A stretch of 64,000 bases of DNA, from assembly GCA_036365515.1 (NCBI GenBank), contig CM070877.1, forward strand, positions 72,414,022 to 72,478,021, read 5' to 3'. The notes under the pieces were generated by a model, which saw only the letters and a program-made list of their open reading frames with translations, had not been told where the DNA came from and ran no database searches. The stretch's first letter is position 1. Each line of letters starts with the position of its first letter. The DNA comes from Torymus aiolomorphi (taxonomy: Eukaryota > Arthropoda > Insecta > Hymenoptera > Torymidae). The translations under genes and the position numbers were made by a program. This document shows, in pieces, positions 45,001 to 55,559 of this stretch.

Positions 45001-45165
45001 ACTTACATATAATTTGTTCATTATACAATGACTCAAAGAAGTAAAAGACTTTTTCACTGGTATTTTTTTGATTTCTTTTACAAAATCATAAATATTATTA
45101 TTTAATAGATATTATACAGAAAAAACGTCTATACTTGCCTTATTTTATACTTTCGTAGAAAGTTT
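42016..45165. repeat. Large palindromic element, copy 2
   Basis: Left arm 42,230 to about 43,395 mirrors about 43,995 to 45,165. It is the same family as 12,062-14,868: CGGGCCCGACGGTTTGCAG blocks close the arms, and the unique centre again carries GATCTCATATGAGATC-like words (43,740-43,855). The centre is in the opposite orientation to that of copy 1. The outermost left segment (42,016-42,229) has no right-hand counterpart. Within each arm a ~420-bp segment is itself tandemly repeated (42,370-42,780 and 42,780-43,130). Confidence 0.92.
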
Positions 45166-45250
45166 TATATTTTGGATATACAGTCATTGGCACTTCCAAA
45201 ATGTATATTGTAGAATAAAAAGTTTTTTATAAAGTAGTCAATGATATGAT

Positions 45251-45584
45251 TAAGTGTTCATTTTTTCCTTCATTTCCTTAAATTAATATATATATATATT
45301 CGACTTTCAATTAATATGAATTAAAGTTAGATGTATTTTCACATTAATTGGTGCAAACTAATCTATTTAGTATATTATACTGCGTAATTAATCGCATGAA
45401 CAAAATGTTTATTTGACATAACTAAATACTTAAATTGACTACTTATTTCATTGAACTTTCATTGAATCATGGAGTATTTATTTATTTAAATACAATATGT
45501 ATATATCTAAGAATATAATTTTTTATATTTTTTTTTTCATTTATTTTTTTCAATTTGTGTTCATTTTTTCCTTCATTTCCTTAA

Positions 45585-45656
<72 letters not shown>

Positions 45657-45868
45657 GACTTTCAATTAATATGAATAAAGTTAGATGTATTTTCACATTA
45701 ATTGGTGCAAACTAATCTATTTAGTATATTACACTGCGTAATTAATCGCATGAACAAAATGTTTATTTGACATAACTAAATACTTAAATTGACTACTTAT
45801 TTCATTGAACTTTCATTGAATCATGGAGTATTTATTTATTTAAATACAATATTTATATATCTAAGAAT
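45251..45868. repeat. Direct duplication of ~270-310 bp
   Basis: 45,251-45,518 recurs at about 45,558-45,868 with almost no substitutions (GTGTTCATTTTTTCCTTCAT to AATATATATATCTAAGAATA). The main difference is the (TA)n run, about 12 bp in the first copy and about 66 bp in the second (45,588-45,653). Confidence 0.9.
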
Positions 45869-45879
45869 ATAAAATAATA

Positions 45880-46420
45880 AAAATAATAAAATACGTACTG
45901 GTTCTAAGAAATATAAAGTTAAATCAAATAAATGCTTTATCGTCAAGAGTACGAATTTAATGAAGTAATTAGTTGAGTCTATCAAAGCCATCTTCAACTC
46001 AAGCGTAGATTCCTATTTTATCGACACCTAAATTTTATTTTTTTTATCAGATCTAAGGAATAGTTTTAGGAAAAAACTACTTCTTTCACGCCCCTCAAAA
46101 TGTTATTTAGTACATCTCATTCAATTTTCAAATGATTATATCTAGGTGTTTCCAAAAACCTTTTTTGAAATTAGTAATTAATTAGAACAAGACCTTAAAC
46201 ATTTCAAAATTGATTTTTGAAAAATTTAATCGATGGAATCATCTGACAATTTAATAGGGTGTACGTAATGGCATTTCGGAGGGCGTGAAAAAACGCTTTT
46301 TTGTACAAGGCGCTTTTTTCTAGAATTGTTGTTTAAATACGATAACAAAAGTAAAATTTTGGTGCCGGTAAGGTAGAGATCGTGTCGGTACTTCACAAGG
46401 CCTTTTATATTACGGGGTAA
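45880..46420. other. AT-rich stretch, no gene
   Basis: No coding or structured element is supported here. Confidence 0.5.
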
Positions 46421-46421
46421 C

Positions 46422-46756
46422 ATTACCGACCGAGCAATTCACACAGTTTCAAGCTGATTAAAAATAAAATACGTCGAATCACAAAAAATTAAGAGAACTA
46501 CTTCTGTGTTTTTTAATGTTCTACCACCCAGTCAAAGTTTGGAATCGAAATATCAAGTTGTTTTTGCAAAAACTTTGAACGAAATTAAATTTTGCTTTGT
46601 TCAAAGTTTTTGAAAAAATGACTTGATATTTCGACTCCAAACTTTAACTGGGTGGTAGAAGTTGAAAAACACAGCAGAGTATTCTCTTGATTTTGTGTGA
46701 TTCGACGTATTTTATTTTTAATCAGCTTGAAACTATGTAAATTGCTCGGTCGGTAA
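46422..46756. mobile_element. Foldback MITE, 335 bp
   Basis: Arms starting TTACCGACCGAGCAATT pair with the right end AATTGCTCGGTCGGTAA. A second inner pair around 46,535 and 46,665 (TCTACCACCCAGTCAAAGTT type) extends the stem. Outer flanks both carry an ACGGGGT/ACCCCGT word, so the true ends may lie somewhat further out. Confidence 0.85.
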
Positions 46757-46993
46757 TGGTAGGACTATCGAACCCCGTTAAAGTTTATTAAATATTTAAT
46801 AGTTTCAAACAAATCGTTTGTTACAAATGATGAGTTACACACATATTTTTTAGTTTATAAATCATTAATTAAAATGTAATTAAGAGTGTATATTAATTAT
46901 AAGAATATAATTAATTATTAGATTGATGTGCGCGATATTTTCATTTTACATGTAACTCTATACTTAGTTAAAATTGAAATTTTGTATGGTACA

Positions 46994-47072
46994 AGCGTTG
47001 CGTAGCGTAGCGGTTAGAGCGTTAGCCTTGTAATCCGAGGGTCCCGAGCTTGCGATCCCACCTTAGGTCAAA
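46994..47072 (+). tRNA. tRNA-Thr(UGU)-like sequence, probably SINE head or pseudogene
   Basis: TAGCGTAGCGGTTAGAGCG resembles a tRNA D-arm/A box, and CTTGTAATC places a TGT anticodon in a Thr-like loop. The B-box region (GAGCTTGCGATCCC) deviates from GGTTCGANTCC, and the anticodon and acceptor stems pair poorly. A T-run and (TA) tract follow. I judge it a tRNA-derived SINE head or dead gene, not a working tRNA. Confidence 0.4.
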
Positions 47073-47413
47073 AATTTTTTCTGCGTTTTTTCTGTTAGAT
47101 AATATATATAAATGCGAAATTTCGAGCGTTAATTAATATAAATTAATGCGAATATACAATAATTTAATTTAATATTAATAAAATAGCTATATAATAACTA
47201 TGTAGAATCATATTAAGTTGCAGGAGTTCAGGAAAAATCACCAACTTCAATGCAATGGTTGTACGAAAAGGCTACAAGGAAGAAAAAACTTTTGTTTCAA
47301 AATTATTAAAAAAAATTTTTTTATAATTTTTATACCACTCTAACCTCAAAATCACAACTTTGATATGATTTTTCGGCGCTCGTGGTATAAAATACCGTTC
47401 GAAACTAGTGCGT

Positions 47414-47493
47414 AAGTCGATTATTTAGGTGGTATGACTTTTTCGCACTCGCTTCGCTCGTGCAAAAAGTCACACCAGCTGAATAATCGACTT
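47414..47493. repeat. 80-bp near-perfect hairpin
   Basis: AAGTCGATTATTTAGGTGG pairs with the complement CCAGCTGAATAATCGACTT, and TGACTTTTTCGCAC with GTGCAAAAAGTCA, leaving an 11-bp loop. It may be a tiny MITE. Confidence 0.85.
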
Positions 47494-47499
47494 CCCCAC

Positions 47500-47960
47500 C
47501 CTTGTCGAAATGTACTATTCTAAAATAATTAGCAAAATATTTTGTAAAATTGATTAAACAGTTAGTTGATTCAATAAATAACTTATTTATATTTATTAAA
47601 TATTTCGTTAATCTAATGCAGAACTCAAAGATTTGTGAATAGACATTTTTCAAGATATGGATAAAAATTAAAGAAGATTGACAGAGTTCCCATGATTTCC
47701 TGGACCGATTGACACCCTATTTAAAAATGATAATAATAATATGTAGTTTACCAATTTATATCCAGAAGGTGACGCCAGTGCTGGGAATTTTTCGAAAATT
47801 GTCGATATACACGACGTGTTATAAAATTTTGTTCGTCGATAATACGATTCAAGCCACAACTTTTCAAATGTTGAATCTATATTTCCAGAAAATTTTTTGT
47901 CTACATCATCAGTATCGAATGTAACTAGTCCGCCTGAAATATATTTGATTTTTATTTTAC
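47500..47960. other. AT-rich stretch, no gene
   Basis: No supported feature. Confidence 0.5.
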
Positions 47961-47964
47961 AGTA

Positions 47965-48528
47965 GGGGAGAGCGGGGCAAGTAGCGTAGGGAGGTAATTT
48001 GACAATACTATAAAAAACTTATTGTAAACACAGTATTGCGTCGTGGCTCAGTCGTCATAAATACTGTTACTGTACTGTACATTGATGTTCGTCACTTTAT
48101 ACAGTATCTATGATAAACTGAGCCACGGCGCAATACCATATTTGGATGGCTGAGCGGAATGAGGTCGTATCTCGGCGCGCGGATGAAGAACGTCGTATCT
48201 CGCCGCGCGGATGAAGAAGGTCGTATCTCGTCGTGCGGATGAAGAAGGTCGTATCTCGGCGCACGGACGAAGAACGTCGTATCTCGTCGTATACTGGCCG
48301 TGTACTGGCCGTAAGAGCGCCGACGATACGTCGTTCTTCATCCACGCACCGAGATATGACCTTGTTCATCCGTGCAGCGAGATGCGACCTTCCTCATCCG
48401 CGCGGCGAGATACGACGTTCTTCGTTCGCACGCCGAGATACGACCTTGTTCCGCTCGGCCGTCGATTTACAATAAGTTTTTATAGTATTATCAACTTACC
48501 TCCACGCGCTACTTGCCGCGCTCTCCCC
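47965..48528. mobile_element. MITE, 564 bp, TA duplication, internal mirrored minisatellite
   Basis: Terminal repeats GGGGAGAGCGGGGCAAGTAG and the complement of CTACTTGCCGCGCTCTCCCC are flanked by TA at 47,963-47,964 and 48,529-48,530. Inside, a TGAGCCACGGCGCAATAC pair forms a second stem. Then come ~28-bp units (GTCGTATCTCGCCGCGCGGA with TGAAGAAG) repeated about four times and followed by inverted units. Frames stay open on both strands and are not genes. Confidence 0.88.
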
Positions 48529-48582
48529 TAATAATAGAGTATATAAGAATATAATTGCGTTAAAAGAAAAATGAGCTTACCG

Positions 48583-50449
48583 ATATGAGGCGTTTCACGT
48601 CAACTGTCCCAGCGCGGCGCGCGAGCGCCAAATCGTACTATATTTAGCTCATATTTACGATACTAAAACGTACTTAAAAAAATTTTATGATAAGCATTTC
48701 CGACGTATTTTTTCCTCAGCTTTCCAATGATGTAGGCAGTTTTCCCGAAATTTTCCATTTTCGCCTTCAAAAAGTACAAAACGTGTTATATCTTAAAAAG
48801 TGTATTTTTAATATTTTTTTTTACCTTCTAGATCGAAAGCTGAGCATTTTTTACGTAGGAAAGGATAGTTTCCAAAGTGTGTCCGAAAGGTTTTCTGCGA
48901 GAAATAGAATGCAAAAGAGTAGACGCATCGCCTTTCCGGCGCGCGGGACTACGCGGTACAGCGCGCGGGCTGCGCTTGCCTCGTTGCCTAATAATAATCT
49001 TTTATAATCTTTAATTCTTTACCTGTTTTTTTTTTTTTTATTCTTGAATAATGCATGGAATAATATTTTATTAATTATTTCATAAAAAAATAAAATTTTT
49101 AAATTAACGTTTGTTTTTCAGTGTAGATAATTTTTTTGTTTTTGGTTTCACAGCTTTCTTAGGGAAGATTTATACTCAGAACTAAGAGAGGTTTTTTTGA
49201 GCTTCAATGTACTTTCATCTATTGGAATAATAGCATGATACAGTAACGTGCCTGGTATAGATTTAGCCTTGTTCAGTCTTGGTTTTATTTTCAAAACCGT
49301 TTCTTCATACGATTCTTTACTCCTATAAAAAACGTTCGTTTCTTTGCAGTAATCTTTAGCCCAGTTATACAGCTCTTCTGGCGTTAAAATATGATTACTA
49401 GAAGAAACTTGTAAACTCGCTCGTTTTGCACCTCTTTTTAGGTTCGCGCCTATACCATCGCACGCACCTTTGCCATGTGCTGTGGCATGAAAATGCCACT
49501 CAGCTGTAACTCCAAAATCTTTCTCGTGAAAAAGAAGATTTTGAAAATTGAATTTATTTTTAAAATGCTGACCTGCTCCATCAGTCAAATAATAAACTTT
49601 CTTGACTGCAAAATTAGTTTTAAGATAAGATATTACTATTTTTTGATATTCATAAACGGCTATGGTATCATGATTTAAGTTGTTGGAAATCACAGCAATG
49701 CTTACATGTTTGAATGAAAAATAAATGATTCCGTGTCACACGGCAAACCGCGCTGTACCGCGCGTAGCGTAGAATATGCTTTCGCCCTGCCGTGCATATA
49801 ATCTTTCGCGTTTTATTTGCATAGCATAAAACATCTTGGACACATTTTGGGAAATATCCTTTCCTACCTAAAAAAAGGATAGCTTTCAATATTATGGGTA
49901 AAAGAAAATACTAAAAATATACTTTTCGAGATATAGCACGTAAAAAAAAACAAAAAAATTATCTACACTGAAAAACAAACGTTAGTACAAGAGTTTGCAC
50001 ATATTGCTGTTAATTTTGAAATTTTATATTTTTATGAAATAATTAATAAAATATTACTCCATGCGTTATTCAAGAGTAAAAAAAAAAAAGAGCCCCGAAA
50101 GGCGATGCGTCTACTCTTTCGCATTCTGTTTCTCGCAGAAAACCTTTCGGGCACTCTTTGGAAACTATCCTTTCCTACGTAAAAAATGCTCAGCTTTCAA
50201 TCTAGAGGGTAAAAAAAATATTAAAATTACACTTTTTAAGATATAACACGTTTTGTACTTTTTGAAGGCGAAAATGGAAAATTTCGGGAAAACTGCCTAC
50301 ACCATTGGAAAGCTGAGGAAAAAATACGTCGGAAATGCTTATCATAAAATTTTTTTAAGTACGTTTTAGTATCGTAAACATGAGCTAGATATAGCACGAT
50401 TTGGCGCTCGCGCGACGCGCTGGGACATTTGACATGAAACGCCTCATAT
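48583..50449 (-). mobile_element. Long-TIR DNA transposon with HGKG-type gene
   Basis: Ends read ATATGAGGCGTTTCACGTCA and its complement, and the arms mirror each other for about 420 bp (48,583-49,000 and 50,030-50,449), with further paired pieces to 49,140 and 49,960. The only gene, on the minus strand, lies between the arms. This shows the HGKG-type protein belongs to a DNA transposon with long inverted repeats. The ends resemble those of 51,118-53,890. Confidence 0.82.
49148..49722 (-). pseudogene. HGKG-type transposon protein, partial
   Basis: The frame is open from about 49,722 through ISNNLNHDTIAVYEYQK, YLTDGAGQHFKNKFN, EWHFHATAHGKGACDGIGAN, RASLQ, ILTPEELYNWA and AKSIPGTLLYHA to 49,148. 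The spaced DGAG...HGK...CDGIG residues look like an RNase-H-fold (DDE-type) catalytic core, but that is inference. The N-terminal half, seen in part at 30,278, is missing, so the copy is truncated. The frame has no stop within 190 codons. Confidence 0.82.
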
Positions 50450-51110
50450 TGAGTTCACTTGGCTTCTTTCTTGACCTTCTGACATTACGGCCTATAGAAT
50501 CCGCCTCTGATCTGAGGTATTTGTACTTTTCGTACAAGATACCTCTGGTACTCTTCGGACCAGCTGCGTCTCGAAAACTACCGGAGTACCAAATTGAACG
50601 CTCTTCGCGAGGAAAAAGTTTTACTATTTCTTCGGCAAAAAGCTTAAAGCGTTCGTGGGTGATGCTGCAACGAAATTTTTTTAAACATTGACGGATATGA
50701 ATATATATATATAGTTCATTTATAGAATGGCTAACCTTTGATGCATGACTTCAATAATTGTTATTATACAGAAACAATAACAAAATACTCATATGATTTT
50801 TTAATGTGGATCTCATTTTTTAGAATGATTGTAGTGAGGTCAGTTAAACAAAATTTTGATTTATAATCAATGTTTAATTTTTTATCATATATTTTTTTGA
50901 GCATATCTACATCAAATTTGTATGCATCGATTATGAATTCTTCTCGATATCCGTAATTACTAAGAACACTATATACATAATTTTGTTCTATAATCTGCTT
51001 TTCCTCGGAATCTATAAAATATTTAAAAAACTGTTATATTATAATATTGTATTAAAATCCGCTCATTTTTATCATAATTTTAATGATGCAAAATGCGATA
51101 AATATTATAC
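50450..51110. other. No supported gene
   Basis: 50,450-50,690 has an unremarkable open stretch adjoining the transposon end. 50,690-51,110 is AT-rich. I can support nothing further. Confidence 0.45.
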
Positions 51111-51117
51111 ATATTTG

Positions 51118-53890
51118 AGACATTTCACATAAACTGTCCTGAGCTCGAAAATGAGCGCAAAATAAGCTACTTTTGAACTGACGAAAAAAGCCAGAACGGT
51201 AATGTAAAAAAATTTTATGAAGCATGCATTTTGTAGATTTTTAGACGAGCTTTCCAACAGTGCAGTGGATTTTTCAAAAAATTTCTATTTTTGCCGTGAA
51301 AATTGGAAATAAAATTTGTTTGTCATTTTTCTTAAAGATGGCCATTTTTAATATTTTTTTAAGTATGCTCAATCGAAAGATGAGATTTTTTTACGTTACA
51401 AACATAAATAAAAAAGGTAAACGGTTTTGAAGTGACATAGGCTGATTTGCGCACATGAGAATTGTGCACCGATTTATTGTGCACAGAGAAAAGAAAAGAA
51501 AATTTTGTTCACAAAACGTTTTTACTTTTGCACAAAAAATTGTACACTTTACGGAAAAAGATGAAATTCAGTAATGTGCACAAGATTGTTGTGCACAATA
51601 ACATAAAATAATATTTCAACCAAAAAAAGTATTGCACACTGTGCTTATTTATCGTGCACGTAATATAGGGCTGGGCGATTGTGCACAAATAAATTCATTA
51701 AAAATATATCTAACCGATTGTGCAAAAATTTATTTATTTAATTATTGCTCGCCAATTGTGCACTAAGTCTAGTTCATACGAAGGTTCATACGGAGTCCTA
51801 TAGCAGTGTTGCCAGATTTGGCAATAAGTAGCGAATTGGGCTAGTTTAAAAGCTGAGCTCTGTTAATAGCCGATGTGGCTATTATTTATTAGCCTATTAT
51901 TTGTCTAGCCAACAACATTAAATTTTAAATCAAATAAAAATTCCAAAACTCAAGTAGCCGGGAGATGCGGGTTCTACGCGTATACGGGAGCGCGTCAGAC
52001 GTTTATACATGGCAAAATAATTATTTAAATAATTAATAACCCCAAGCAGGCGGGGGATGCGAGTTCCACGCGTATACGGGAGCACGTCAGACGTGCATAC
52101 AAGGCAAAATAATTATGTAAATAATTCTTAACCCCAAGTAGGCGGGGGATGCGAGTTCCACGCGTATACTGGAATAAGGCAGACGTATATACATGGTAAA
52201 ATAATTATTTAAATAATTGTTAACCCGAAGTAGGCGGGATATGCGAGTTCCACGCGTATACGGGAGCGCGTCAGACGTGCATACAAGGCAAAATAATTAT
52301 GTAAATAATTCTTAACTCCACGTAGGCGGGGGATGCGAGTTCCACGAGTATACTGGAATAAGGCAGACGTGTATACATGGCAAAATAATTATTTAAATAA
52401 TTGTTAACCCTAAGTTGGCTGGAGATGCGAGTTCCACGCGTATACGGGAGCGCGTCAGACGTGCATGCTTAGGGTCATAATTATTTGCATAATTATTTGG
52501 CCTTGTATGCACGTCTGACGAGCTTCCGTATATTTGTAGAACTCGCACCCTCCGCCTAATTGGGGTTGACAATTATTTACATAATTTTTTGGCCTTGTAT
52601 GCACGTCTGATGCGCTCCCGTATACGCGTCGAATTTGCATTTCCCGCCTACTTGGGGTTAAGAATTATTTAAATAATTATTTTGCCATGGATACACGTCT
52701 GCCTTATTCTAGTATACGCGTGGAACTCGCACCCCTCGCTTACTTGGGGTTAAGAATTATTTACATAATTATATTGCCATGTATAAACGTATGACGCGCT
52801 TCCGTATACACGTGGAACTCGCATCCCCCGCCTGCTTGGGGTTATAAATGATTTAAATAATTATTTTGCCATGTATAAACGTCTAACGCACTCCCGTATA
52901 CGCGTAGAACCCGCGTCTCCCGGCTACTTGAGTTTTGGAATTTTTATTTGATTTAAAATTTAATGTTGTTTGCTAGACAATAGCCATATCGGCTATTAAC
53001 ATTACTGTCTTGTATAAGCCTAATTGGCTATAAATAGCCATCTCGATTTTTTCCCGCGAGCTCAGCTTTTAAACTAGCCCAATTTCTCTATAAATAGCCA
53101 TCTCGATTTTTTTCCTGCGAGCTCATCTTTTAAACTATCCCAATTCGCTACTTATTGTCCAATCTGGCAACACTGCTATAAGACTTCGTATGAACTAGAC
53201 TTTGTGCACAATCGGTTAGATATATTTTTAATGAATTTATTTGTGCACAATCGCCCAGCTTTATATTACGTGCACGATAAATAAGCACAGTGTGCAATAC
53301 TTTTTTTGGTTGAAATATTATTTTATGTTATTGTGCACAACAATCTTGTGCACATTACTGAATTTCATCTTTTTCCGTAAAGTGTACAATTTTTTGTGCA
53401 AAAGCAAAAACGTTTTGTGAACAAAATTTTCTTTTCTTTTCTCTGTGCACAATAAATCGGTGCACAATTCTCATGTGCACAAATCAGCCTATGTCTTTGA
53501 AGTTAATATTATGATCAATTAATTTAGTCATATTTTATACATAATTTAAAAATGAAACCGCTAAAATTACTAAATAACGTTTACCTGTTTTATTTATGTA
53601 TTTAACGTAAAAAAATCTCATCTTTCGATTGAGCATACTTAAAAATTATTAAAAATGGCCATCTTTGAGAAAAATGAAAAACCAATTTTCTTTTTAAATT
53701 TTCACCACAAAAATAGAAAATTTTTGGAAAATCCACTGTACTGTTGAAAAGCTCGTCTAAAAATGTACAAAAATCATGCTTTATACAATGTTTTTTTTTA
53801 CATTTCTTTTATGGCTTTTTTTGACGAGTTTAAAACTAACTTATTTTGCGCTCATTTCCGAGCTCAAGAAAGTTGACGTGAAATGTATTA
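51118..53890. mobile_element. Large foldback element related to 48,583-50,449
   Basis: 51,118-52,480 mirrors 52,490-53,890. The ends (GACATTTCACATAAACTGTC and the complement of GTTGACGTGAAATG) match the terminal words of the neighbouring long-TIR transposon. Each arm holds clustered TTGTGCAC motifs (51,440-51,770 and 53,200-53,490) and the two halves of a hAT-like MITE. No coding region. Confidence 0.85.
51804..53175. mobile_element. hAT-like MITE with 92-93-bp minisatellite in mirror halves
   Basis: Ends CAGTGTTGCCAGATT and AATCTGGCAACACTG delimit 1,372 bp. Six direct units (cores near 51,956, 52,048, 52,142, 52,234, 52,327 and 52,417) are followed by five inverted ones (near 52,543, 52,631, 52,727, 52,818 and 52,910). 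The unit core GGCGGGGGATGCGAGTTCCA and the AT palindrome AAATAATTATTTAAATAATT correspond part for part to the unit at 33.9-34.9 kb. No clean 8-bp duplication is visible because the flanks are mirrored too. Confidence 0.85.
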
Positions 53891-54096
53891 AGCTGTAAAT
53901 ATCCGGAGCACCTAAAAAAAAAAAAGAAAAAAAAAGCATTATCAACGTTTTCGTTAATAGCAAAATCATATGTTATTTGGCTGAATGTATATGTATATAT
54001 ATGTATTCAACTGTGATCGTAAGATTGCAAACAGACTAATAACGTAAATAAACATAAAGCCAAACATAAAGGTAGTGTATACCTTTAAGCTAGCAT

Positions 54097-54540
54097 TTAT
54101 AAAAGACCTGTAATATTCAATGTCGTTGAGATTGATTTGTCATGCAATGGATTGGTCGGTATATCCAGTATTTTTACACTAGACGTTTTACTTGCACTTG
54201 GTACTTCGAACCCCTCATTTTCGACGTCAGTATTATGTGATATGCGTGGCCGTTTGGTGGGTATACTGGTACAAGTAGGTGGTGCGGTGATTGATAAATT
54301 TGGAGAGGCAGTTGTAAAAAAATTTGAAGTGTTATCCAACAAGTTTGCAAAATGTTGGAAAAGTTGTTGCCTGTTGTTCTGGTCTATTGCAGTTACTACT
54401 GGTTGTTGTGGTGGTTGCATAGAGTTGCATGGTGGTCGTATATTTGTTTTATGTATAGCAGTTGGAGTCGCGGAATTTGGTCTTTGATCATCTTCGTTCA
54501 TATTATTGCTATCTCTAAGATGTGAGACTAAATGTTCCAT
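54097..54540 (-). CDS. Uncharacterised 147-residue reading frame
   Basis: An ATG at 54,540 opens a frame rich in Ser, Thr, Pro, Asn and Gln with a central QQLFQHFANLL segment and a KRPR-type basic patch that could be a nuclear signal. It ends at a TAG/TAA near 54,097. I recognise no family. The composition is unlike the surrounding AT-rich DNA, so it may be an exon of a host or transposon regulatory protein, or chance. Confidence 0.35.
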   Translation of the reverse strand: MEHLVSHLRDSNNMNEDDQRPNSATPTAIHKTNIRPPCNSMQPPQQPVVTAIDQNNRQQLFQHFANLLDNTSNFFTTASPNLSITAPPTCTSIPTKRPRISHNTDVENEGFEVPSASKTSSVKILDIPTNPLHDKSISTTLNITGLL

Positions 54541-54828
54541 TTCAAACCGCTATTTACAGTAAAAACCAAATATTTTTTTAAAGTAAAATTTGAAAGCTTT
54601 TACAAGGGAAATTTATTATAATTAATAAATGACTCTATTTTTTTAGAATTAATAAATCTTAAAAAGGTTTTATAACATACATTTACCTTATTGTAAAAAA
54701 ATGTTGTGTAATTTGAATTCTTCCGAAACACGTATTTTGCTCATATGTACACAAAGACACTACCCATAATTTCAATTTGCCGCCGGCCGCAAGCAGCGAT
54801 CTTAAAAGTGGTAGAATCAGAGGTCTGT

Positions 54829-54830
54829 CT

Positions 54831-54858
<28 letters not shown>
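54829..54858. repeat. (GT)n(GC)n microsatellite
   Basis: A GT run passes into GC (GTGTGTGCGCGCGCGC), with Z-DNA-forming potential. 54,545-54,800 around it holds no supported gene. Confidence 0.9.
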
Positions 54859-54861
<3 letters not shown>

Positions 54862-54914
54862 CTAGTGTCTCTATTGACGATATCTCGTCACACTATAGAA
54901 AAGTGTTCGTCAGT

Positions 54915-54982
54915 GACACGGATGTTGCAAGGTATGCTTAGTAATCTAGAGATTTCGGGTTCGATTCCCAAGGATATTAAAT
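54915..54982 (+). tRNA. tRNA-like B box, probable SINE fragment
   Basis: GGGTTCGATTCCC (54,956-54,968) is a perfect RNA polymerase III B box, preceded at about the right distance by a degenerate D-arm-like sequence. A T-rich tail follows. No cloverleaf can be folded convincingly, so a SINE remnant is more likely than a gene. Confidence 0.35.
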
Positions 54983-55360
54983 TTTTTTTATTCATTAACT
55001 TAAACAAGTAATAAGTTATGATAAAACAATTTAAACTTTTTATTGAAAATGGATTATATAGCTAGTATTCGAGATTAAAAAGTTTGTCTGAAAATCTTTA
55101 AATTGCAGTTTTTTGAAAAATTTATATATTTATATCCTTAATAAATAATGACAATATCTTATTACAAAACAGAATTTTAATGATAAATATATGGTATAAA
55201 TGCTGTAAAAAATGATCAAAGTGCTATTGTTCCGTATACTTTCATGTTTCGTCTGTTTTGATGTATTTTACCAACCGACTTACTGTTTAAAACTTTTGCC
55301 ACCTCGTTGAAATCGAACAAGGTTTTTTGGTGCTAGTGTTGCCCTTACCAAGGCGAACAG

Positions 55361-55510
55361 CGCTACAGCGGACGCTTTCTCTCACGACTACGGTGGTGTG
55401 TAACGACCCCCACGCGTGAGGGTCAATCCGCACGCGGCTGGCATAGCGGATGCGCTCTCTCACGACTACAGTGGTGTGAAATAGCCCCCACGCGTGGCAG
55501 TTAACACGCA
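55361..55510. repeat. GC-rich ~79-bp tandem repeat upstream of the LINE
   Basis: TCTCTCACGACTACGGTGGT and its near copy occur at about 55,378 and 55,457, each followed by CCCCCACGCGTG. LINEs of this group often have short repeats in the 5' leader, so it may belong to the element. Confidence 0.7.
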
Positions 55511-55559
55511 GTGATATTTTGTGGTGATTGAAACCTACCAAAAGTTTTTCAGTGTGCCA

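Noticed and set aside
48097..48531. Overlapping Arg/Ser-rich frames on both strands
   Set aside because: They lie wholly in the mirrored 28-bp minisatellite of a MITE.
51956..52930. Second CRISPR-like array
   Set aside because: Spacers are themselves repeated, units are mirrored, and there are no cas genes.
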